The position numbers and the translations under genes are program-made. Positions 58,946 to 64,000 of a DNA stretch of 64,000 bases are shown in pieces (within the stretch, counting starts at the first letter, position 1; each line of letters opens with the position of its first letter). The DNA is taken from positions 1 through 64,000 of the forward strand of contig NZ_MJAJ01000025.1 in the NCBI RefSeq assembly GCF_001746365.1. Direction: 5' to 3'. Below the pieces are notes generated by a model. It searched no databases. It had not been told where the DNA came from and saw only the letters and a list, made by a program, of their open reading frames with translations. This DNA is from Streptomyces sp. LUP30 (GTDB lineage Bacteria; Actinomycetota; Actinomycetes; Streptomycetales; Streptomycetaceae).

Positions 58946-59877
58946 GAATTCCCGCGCTGTGCGTCGGTCGGCCGCCGCGAGGTCAGGCGTGCCATCTCCT
59001 CGTTCGAGAGCCGTAGCGCGCCGGCCGCCACGTTCTGCGCGAGGTGGTCCGGATCACCGGTCCCTGGAATGGCCAGCACGTGTGGACCTTGTTGCAGGGT
59101 CCAGGCCAGCCGGACCTGTGCGACGGACGCGCCGTGCGCGCGGGCGACGTCGCGCACCGCCTCGACGTCACCGGCGATCGGACCCGCTTCTCGCCCGGGA
59201 CCGGCGATCGCGAAGAACGGGACGAAGGCGAGGCCGAGTTCACCACAGCGCCGAAGGACGGCCCGCTCCTCACTCGACGCGCCGATCCCGTAGGGGTTCT
59301 GCACGCAGACGACCGGGGCGATGGCCCGGGCCTCGGTCAGTTGCTCGGACGTGACGTTGGAGAGACCGAGGTGGCGGATCAGTCCGGCATCGCGCAGCTC
59401 GGCCAGCGCGCCGAAGTGCTCGCCGATCGAACCGGTCCGCCGGCTCGGAGGCACGCGCAGGTTCACCACATCCAGCTGATCGCGGCCGAGTTGGCGAAGG
59501 TTCTCCTCGACCTGGCCCCGCAACTGCTCGGGCGCCGCCCACCACCAGTCGCCCGAGGGGGCGCGGCCCGGCCAGACCTTGGTGCTGATGACCAGATCCT
59601 CCGGGTACGGCGCCAGCGCGCGGTTGATCAGCTCGTTGGCGGAGCGCGTGGCCGAGAAGTAGTAGGCGGCGGTGTCGATGTGGTTGACGCCGAGTTCGAC
59701 TGCGCGCCAGAGCACGCCGATCGACCGGTCGCGGTCACGCGGGACTCCGCGGTCGAAGGGCGCGGTGCCCGTCAGACGCATCGCGCCGAACCCGACTCGG
59801 TTGACGGTCAGATCACCGAGCTGCCAGGTTCCTGCGGGTGCGGCTGCGGGTGCCGCTGCGTTCGTACACAGGCCCAT
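58885..59877 (-). CDS. Aldo/keto reductase
   Basis: ATG 59877 follows GAGGAG. The 330-residue TIM-barrel protein has the family signature GFGAMRLTGTAPFDRGVP, Asp/Tyr of the tetrad in NHIDTAAYYFS and Lys in VISTKVWPG. The fourth position, usually His (as in LYLLH), reads DVVNLRV, so the catalytic His is replaced by Asn, as in some pyridoxal-reductase-like members. The cofactor loop near the end is IPGTGDPDHLAQNVAA. The last 20 codons run antisense through the VOC gene, giving an odd tail (SCGYQRSSTVLPSGSCT) that probably lies outside the barrel. A Ala-rich leader of about 18 residues precedes the barrel. Confidence 0.9.
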   Translation of the reverse strand: MGLCTNAAAPAAAPAGTWQLGDLTVNRVGFGAMRLTGTAPFDRGVPRDRDRSIGVLWRAVELGVNHIDTAAYYFSATRSANELINRALAPYPEDLVISTKVWPGRAPSGDWWWAAPEQLRGQVEENLRQLGRDQLDVVNLRVPPSRRTGSIGEHFGALAELRDAGLIRHLGLSNVTSEQLTEARAIAPVVCVQNPYGIGASSEERAVLRRCGELGLAFVPFFAIAGPGREAGPIAGDVEAVRDVARAHGASVAQVRLAWTLQQGPHVLAIPGTGDPDHLAQNVAAGALRLSNEEMARLTSRRPTDAQRGNSHASCGYQRSSTVLPSGSCT

Positions 59878-60004
59878 GGAATGGATCTCCTCTTGACGGC
59901 GGGGAAGGCGGAACCGAAGGCCGCGCGGCGCATTCAGGCCGCCGGGTGGGGCGGGCTGCCCGTAACCGGTCCACGCGTTCCGGGGCAGACCGGCCCCGGG
60001 CATG

Positions 60005-60045
60005 AAAAAAGCCTCCCCGGCGGATCGGAATCCGCATCGGGAAGG
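60005..60045 (-). terminator. Rho-independent terminator with T-tract (minus strand)
   Basis: On the minus strand GCCTTCCCG (60045-60037) pairs with CGGGGAGGC (60019-60011), with an inner GCGGAT/ATCCGC stem, and is followed directly by six T (60010-60005). It lies downstream of the small membrane gene ending at 60143 and 128 bases before the aldo/keto reductase start. A T-tract terminator is rare here. Confidence 0.88.
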
Positions 60046-60142
60046 CTCACGTGTCGGTGGGCATTCTAGCAGGGTGAGGCGGGCGGTGAGGCGTCTCCAG
60101 GAGGTCGTTCGACCGGCAGCCGAGGGCTTGGTCCACGGATCG

Positions 60143-60415
60143 TCAACGGCGGCGTGCGGTCACCAGCCAGGCGAGATCTATGACGGCGATCGCGCCCCAG
60201 ATCCAGCAGACGACGGTGTTTCCGTCCGGCGCCAGCACCGTGGCGAGCGCACCCAGTCCGACTGTGCCCAGCACCGGCCCCGCACGGTGCCTCGACGTCA
60301 GCGACGCGCGCAGCGGCCCCGGTTCGGCCAGTTTGTCCGCCAGGTAGGCGTCGAACGCCTCCGCGACCTGATCGTCGATCTCGTCCCGCATCCGCGCATC
60401 CAGTGATTCAGACAT
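60143..60415 (-). CDS. Small membrane protein with helical N-terminus
   Basis: ATG 60415 gives 90 residues. A soluble acidic part (ESLDARMRDEIDDQVAEAFDAYLADKLAEPG) is followed by two membrane helices (about 48-64 and 68-84, VVCWIWGAIAVIDLAWLV) and a basic end. The helices are 15-17 residues long and joined by PDGN. No known domain. Its start overlaps the stop of the preceding minus-strand frame by 8 bases, suggesting coupling. A T-tract terminator follows at 60005-60045. Confidence 0.8.
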   Translation of the reverse strand: MSESLDARMRDEIDDQVAEAFDAYLADKLAEPGPLRASLTSRHRAGPVLGTVGLGALATVLAPDGNTVVCWIWGAIAVIDLAWLVTARRR

Positions 60416-60695
60416 GACGGGCCGTCCTCTGGACCGCAGTTGCCCGGCCGGACGTCACGGAGGCCACCAGCGGCGGCCGCGGTGCGACGACGGCACACGA
60501 GGCCGCCGGCGGCCCTGCCGGTCTGCAGGCCGGCGCCGGCGACACCCGGTGTCCGGCGCGCCGGACCGGCACCGCGGACATCGGCAGACCGGCGACCGGA
60601 TGGAGTTTCGGCAACGCCGCCCGGCGCACCGCGGGCCATGGCACCGACGCCGGCATCGCGGCCCGTAACGACTGCCCGACCAGGATTTCTCGCAT
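60408..60695 (-). CDS. Hypothetical protein coupled to the small membrane gene
   Basis: ATG 60695 (GGGGG 5 bases upstream) gives 95 residues. The product is rich in Ala, Pro, Val and Arg (REILVGQSLRAAMPASVPWPAVRRAALPKL) with no clear signal peptide or domain. Support comes from the ribosome binding site and from the overlap of its stop with the start of the next gene (CATGTCTGA). Its start faces the ArsR gene across the array of dyads at 60753-60805, so both could be regulated together. It may not be real. Confidence 0.45.
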   Translation of the reverse strand: MREILVGQSLRAAMPASVPWPAVRRAALPKLHPVAGLPMSAVPVRRAGHRVSPAPACRPAGPPAASCAVVAPRPPLVASVTSGRATAVQRTARHV

Positions 60696-60752
60696 TTCGA
60701 CCCCCGTCTGTCCCGGTGCCGTGCGGCACCTCCTTGGACCAACGTAGCGATC

Positions 60753-60805
60753 GCAGAGATATTCTGCAAACAGTCTCTGCAATAACTGCAGAGAGTCTCT
60801 GCAGT
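60753..60805. promoter_or_regulatory. Array of overlapping dyads before the ArsR gene
   Basis: Three inverted repeats share the half-site TCTCTGCA/TGCAGAGA. They are GCAGA-N5-TCTGC (60753-60767), TCTCTGCA-N5-TGCAGAGA (60774-60794), and a perfect 21-bp palindrome at 60785-60805 made of ACTGCAGAGA, a central G and the complement. The last ends 12 bases before the ArsR ATG. The arrangement suggests cooperative binding of the regulator. Confidence 0.82.
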
Positions 60806-60817
60806 ACAGTGGTCGCC

Positions 60818-61456
60818 ATGGTCGAGCGCCCCGCGAAGAGAGTGCTCACCGGCCCGGACCTCAAAGCCTTCTACAAGGCGCTGTCCAACCCGGTGCGCCG
60901 CGACATCCTGAGCTACCTCGGCGAGCACGGCGAAGCGAACTCCACCAGCGTCGCCAAGGCCCTGGGCGAGAGCACCGGCACCACCAGCTACCACCTGCGC
61001 AAACTCGCCGACCTCAAGCTGATCGCCGAGATCGAGGAGCGGTCCACCGGCCGGGAGCGCTGGTGGAAGTCGCTCATGACGGACATCTTCACTCCGCCGG
61101 GCATGGACTTGACGGCCGACGAACGCGAGGCCGCCGTGAAGATCGGCGCGCTCAAGATGACCCATGACCTGAACCTGGTCGTGAGCGCCTACGCCGGTTA
61201 CGACTCCTCGGCGGGTTGGAACCAGATCCATCGCTCCGGGCTGCGGATGACGAAGGAGCAGGTCGCCTCGTTCACCGAGGAGTACCGGACACTGCTGAGC
61301 AAGTACCTGACCGAGCCCGGCGAGCACCCACCGGACTCACGGCACATGGCCGTACGCCTGGTGGTCGTGCCCGACGAAGGCCCCCGACCCACCCTGCCGA
61401 CTGCGCAGGACGACGATCAGCACCCGGATCCCGACCATCGTGCAGAGCCTCGATGA
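60818..61456 (+). CDS. ArsR-type (HTH_20) winged-helix regulator
   Basis: ATG 60818 gives 212 residues. The ArsR-like winged helix is at about 14-85: LKAFYKALSNPVRRDILSYLGEHGEANSTSVAKALGESTGTTSYHLRKLADLKLI. No metal-binding cysteine pair is present, so it is not a metal sensor of the classical kind. The C-terminal 120 residues form a helical domain (ADEREAAVKIGALKMTHDLNLVVSAY) of the type found in Streptomyces regulators with unknown ligand. The dyads directly upstream are the probable autoregulatory site. The divergent small genes may be co-regulated. Confidence 0.92.
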   Translation: MVERPAKRVLTGPDLKAFYKALSNPVRRDILSYLGEHGEANSTSVAKALGESTGTTSYHLRKLADLKLIAEIEERSTGRERWWKSLMTDIFTPPGMDLTADEREAAVKIGALKMTHDLNLVVSAYAGYDSSAGWNQIHRSGLRMTKEQVASFTEEYRTLLSKYLTEPGEHPPDSRHMAVRLVVVPDEGPRPTLPTAQDDDQHPDPDHRAEPR

Positions 61457-61532
61457 AGCTCGTTCCGCACGAGATGCAGTTCGGAGACCAGCGGTGACCT
61501 CGTCGGTCGACTCCTCTTCGGGGAAGCCCTGT

Positions 61533-62450
61533 TCACCCGTGGGTGGATGCTGTCAGGCGTTGCAGTGCTGCGTGGGCCGGCGGGCCCCAGGTGGGCTTGC
61601 CGCCGGGGCGGCCGTGGACGCCGGCGTGGCCGATGTGGATGCCGGCCAGGGCGCGCAGCACCGCCCAGCCGCGGGCGCGGCGTAGGGTCGCGGCGTCCGG
61701 GTTCGGCCGGTAGGTCTCGTGGAAGAGGTCGGCGGCGCCGTCCGGCAGCAGGATCCAGGCGGCGGCGAGGTCGCACGCGGGGTCACCGGCGAAGAGGTCT
61801 CCGAAGTCGATCACGCCGCAGAAGGTGCCGTCCGTGGTCAGGATATTGGCCGGATGCAGGTCGCCGTGGAGCCAGAGGGGTGGGCCTGACCAGTCGGGCG
61901 CTGCGGCGGCGTCCTCCCAGACCGCGCGAAGGGCGCCGGGGTCGTGAATCAGCCCCAGGTCGGTGGCCGAGGCGAGCCCTCGGGTGAAGTGTTCGGCGGT
62001 GCCGGCCAGCGGTCCCCCACGGTCCCTGCCCGCCGGCGCGCCCTCGGGGGCGGGCCGGTGAAGGGCGGTCAGGAAGTCGGCCAGGGTGACGGCCGCTTCC
62101 GCGGGGCGGGTCGCGGGGGCGCGGTCGGCGGGCTCACCCGGGACCCAGGTGGTGACGAGCCAGGGACGCGGGAACCGTTCGGATGGTTCGCCGAGACGCT
62201 GCGGGACGGGGATCGGCAGGGGAAGGTGCGGGGCGAGGAGGGGCAGCCAGGCGTGTTCCTTGCGCAACAGCCCGTCCGCGGACTGCGTCGCCCAGGGCAG
62301 GCGGACAGCGAGGTCGTCCCCGAGCCGCCACACCTGGTTGTCCCAGCCGAGCGCTCCAAGCTTCAGCGGGCGGTCCGCCAGGTCCGGATGTTGCTCGCGC
62401 AGCAGATCCCGGATCAGGTCCTCGGTGACGTCCGTCTCGGTGACTGTCAT
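61533..62450 (-). CDS. Aminoglycoside phosphotransferase-like (APH family) kinase
   Basis: ATG 62450 gives 305 residues; GTG 62459 is 3 codons longer. The APH/choline-kinase fold is clear: N-lobe GALGWDNQVWRLGDDLAVRLPW, catalytic loop LWLHGDLHPANIL with the base Asp, and metal-binding VIDFGDLFAGDPACDLA. It phosphorylates a small hydroxylated substrate with ATP in the cytoplasm. Members with this HGDLHPANILT pattern include streptomycin- and macrolide-type kinases, but most are of unknown substrate, so resistance should not be assumed. It converges on the ArsR gene. Confidence 0.92.
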   Translation of the reverse strand: MTVTETDVTEDLIRDLLREQHPDLADRPLKLGALGWDNQVWRLGDDLAVRLPWATQSADGLLRKEHAWLPLLAPHLPLPIPVPQRLGEPSERFPRPWLVTTWVPGEPADRAPATRPAEAAVTLADFLTALHRPAPEGAPAGRDRGGPLAGTAEHFTRGLASATDLGLIHDPGALRAVWEDAAAAPDWSGPPLWLHGDLHPANILTTDGTFCGVIDFGDLFAGDPACDLAAAWILLPDGAADLFHETYRPNPDAATLRRARGWAVLRALAGIHIGHAGVHGRPGGKPTWGPPAHAALQRLTASTHG

Positions 62451-62566
62451 GGAGAACACGGTAGGTGGGGACCTCCGTCGGCAATGCCCGCCCCACCGGC
62501 ACCCGTTGCGTCCCGGCCGCGCGCGCGGGCGTCACTCCCGCGGGGCTGACCGCCGCCGTTTCGTGG

Positions 62567-63142
62567 TCATGGTCTCTGGGTGGCCCGGTGCACGAAGGCG
62601 GGCGGGACGTTCCGCCACACCACGCTCGATCGCTCCAACCGGTCGAACCGAGCGGCCAGTTCGGCGGTGAAGTCGCGGGCGGGTGGAGTCCAGGCCGCGT
62701 GCAGATACGCGAAGGTGGTGAATCTGCCCCCGGGCGCGAGGACTTCGGTGACGGCGTCCAGAACGTGGCCGCGCCGTTCCCGTGGCATGACCGTCCACGG
62801 CAGCCCGGAGACCACCGCGTCGACCGGTTCGGGCACCGTGGCGGCCAGGTCGGCCGCCGACCCCTGGACCACGGTCAGCCGTGCGTCGCGACGGGTGGCC
62901 GACAGCCGTGCCGCGAGCACCGGGTTCAGCTCGACCGCGACGAGTCGTGCGTCGGGCGCGAGCCGGGCCAGTACGGCGTCGGTGAACACCCCGGTTCCCG
63001 GGCCGAGTTCGACGACGGTCCGGGCCTGCTCGAGACCGATCGCTTCGGTCATCGCGTACGCCAGTCGTCGTGAACTGGCGGCCACGGCACCGGTCATGAG
63101 GGGTCGCCGGAGGAATTCGGTGGTGATCGACATGACGGCCAT
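62567..63142 (-). CDS. SAM-dependent methyltransferase (PmtA/KsgA-like fold)
   Basis: ATG 63142 gives 191 residues (ATG 63133 also fits; no strong ribosome binding site for either). SAM motifs are readable: VVELGPGTGVFTDAVLARL (I), LVAVELNPVLAARL (II), VDAVVSGLPWTVMP (IV). The N-terminal helix FLRRPLMTGAVAASSRRLAYAM and the overall layout resemble phospholipid N-methyltransferases (PmtA) and rRNA dimethylases; SGLPW is closer to PmtA. It would act on phosphatidylethanolamine or a similar amine if so. It is divergent from the histidine kinase gene. Confidence 0.9.
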   Translation of the reverse strand: MAVMSITTEFLRRPLMTGAVAASSRRLAYAMTEAIGLEQARTVVELGPGTGVFTDAVLARLAPDARLVAVELNPVLAARLSATRRDARLTVVQGSAADLAATVPEPVDAVVSGLPWTVMPRERRGHVLDAVTEVLAPGGRFTTFAYLHAAWTPPARDFTAELAARFDRLERSSVVWRNVPPAFVHRATQRP

Positions 63143-63265
63143 GCTGGAAGCGACCAGGGGGGCCGCACGTCGTATCCCCGGCCGGTGCGCGTACGACCGC
63201 GGGAGGACCCCGGAACGCCCCGCAGGACGATGCGAGGGAGCGGGGCCCGGCCGTAGCGTGAGGTG

Positions 63266-64000
63266 GTGCATCGGCTGATCGAGACCCTGCCCCGCCTGCG
63301 GCGCGGCCACCCGTGGCTGACGGACCTCCTGCTGGTCGTGCTGGTGGCCGTGCCCCCGGTGATCCGCCCGGAGCCGGGCTGGCGGCCGGTCTGGGTGCAG
63401 ACGGCCGTGTACGCGGCCCTGGTGCTGCCCCTGCTGTGGCGCCGCCGCCGGCCGGTGCTCGTCGCGGCCCTGGTGACGGCGGCGTTCTGGGCGCAGTATC
63501 TCGGACACGTGTGGGGGCAGGAACCGGGGCGGGGCACCGTCGCGCTGGCCGCGGTCCTGGCCACCCTCACGGTCCGCGGCCGGCGTCGCGCCGCTGCGGC
63601 GACGGTGGTCTGTGCCGGCGTCTGCGTGCTGCTGTGGATCCCCGGGTGGCAGCGTGAGCCCATGGGCCCGGGTGCTCGCGGCGGCTGGCTCACCCCGCTC
63701 GCGGTGGGGCTCCTGCTGGCCGGGGCCTGGGTGTTCGGCGAGTACATCCGTGCTCGGCGCGCCTACATCGCGGAGTTCGAGCGGCGGGTCGCCCTGGCCG
63801 AGTCGGAGCGCCTCGCCCTGGCTCAGGTCGCCGTCGCCGAGGAGCGGGCGCGCATCGCCCGTGAGATCCACGATGTCCTCGCGCACAGCATGAGCGTGAT
63901 GGTGGTGAACGCCGAGGGCGGCAGGCTGATGCGGCATGTCGACCCGGCCGTCGTCGACCGCACCCTCGCAGTCATCAGCGCGACCGGCCGTGAGGCCCTC
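63266..64000 (+). CDS. Sensor histidine kinase, N-terminal part
   Basis: GTG 63266 or 63263 starts the frame, which runs off the right edge after 245 codons. Hydrophobic helices lie near 18-32, 41-58, 64-80, 90-102, 111-125 and 141-157. A short coiled coil (IAEFERRVALAESERLALAQ) leads to the HisKA_3 box ARIAREIHDVLAHSMSVMVV with phospho-acceptor H202. The ATPase domain is beyond the window. Like the kinase at 6020 it belongs to the NarX/DesK class and has almost no extracellular loop. Its response regulator is expected just outside the window. Confidence 0.92.
   Translation, partial: MHRLIETLPRLRRGHPWLTDLLLVVLVAVPPVIRPEPGWRPVWVQTAVYAALVLPLLWRRRRPVLVAALVTAAFWAQYLGHVWGQEPGRGTVALAAVLATLTVRGRRRAAAATVVCAGVCVLLWIPGWQREPMGPGARGGWLTPLAVGLLLAGAWVFGEYIRARRAYIAEFERRVALAESERLALAQVAVAEERARIAREIHDVLAHSMSVMVVNAEGGRLMRHVDPAVVDRTLAVISATGREAL

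Noticed and set aside
61533..62450. Antibiotic resistance gene
   Set aside because: The APH fold is clear but most members have unknown substrates; no residue pattern points to a specific drug.

Overview
The window reads as a piece of a Streptomyces (or close actinomycete) chromosome. Base composition is very GC-rich, codons end mostly in G or C, GTG starts are common, and ribosome binding sites are GGAGG-like. The gene content also fits: SpoIIE-type phosphatases, several TetR and PadR regulators, secreted polysaccharide hydrolases with lectin modules, a snapalysin-type protease and DUF-type Streptomyces membrane proteins. No rRNA, tRNA, CRISPR array, intact insertion sequence or biosynthetic gene cluster was seen. 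Several gene remnants and the patchwork of accessory functions suggest a chromosome arm rather than the core, but that is inference.

Layout. 1-5.3 kb: the end of an aldo/keto reductase resembling fucose-type aldose dehydrogenases, converging through strong hairpins on a secreted beta-helix glycosidase (GH141-like), then a lipoprotein. 6-12 kb: a histidine kinase/response regulator pair, an apolipoprotein N-acyltransferase-like protein and a large sensor/SpoIIE phosphatase. 12-25.6 kb: lower-GC membrane and CARDB-like genes, a PadR regulator with an acyl-CoA dehydrogenase, a GH3 beta-glucosidase, an amidase, a methyltransferase, an excalibur protein and an SPFH/OB-fold pair. 25.9-34 kb: a TetR/DUF4345 pair and a TetR regulator divergent from a four-gene molybdenum hydroxylase operon (2Fe-2S, FAD, molybdopterin subunits and XdhC-type maturation protein). 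34-41 kb: DUF3253, PadR with a membrane protein, a scar made of two truncated genes, a GH30 glucuronoxylanase preceded by a perfect CebR-type box, a subtilase and a flavodoxin-like reductase. 41-50 kb: broken genes, an MFS exporter, snapalysin, a SnoaL-like protein, a membrane Ser/Thr kinase translationally coupled to a partner protein, and a secreted Vps10-like beta-propeller. 50-64 kb: small lipoprotein and membrane genes, SHOCT protein, diacylglycerol-kinase-like lipid kinase, alpha/beta hydrolase with divergent TetR, LysR with divergent VOC protein, aldo/keto reductase, an ArsR-type regulator with an array of dyads, an aminoglycoside-phosphotransferase-like kinase, a methyltransferase and the start of another histidine kinase.

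Two themes stand out. The first is plant cell wall use: GH141-like, GH3 and GH30 enzymes, one with a cello-oligosaccharide-type operator. The second is one-gene/one-regulator units in which the likely operator is readable: paired dyads or repeats occur in front of two TetR genes, one PadR gene and the ArsR gene, and single dyads in front of others. The most system-like candidate is the coupled kinase and partner at 44469-46918, which both carry an extracellular beta-sandwich-like domain behind one membrane helix. Operator assignments rest on symmetry and position only. No homology search was run, so family names come from motif recognition.
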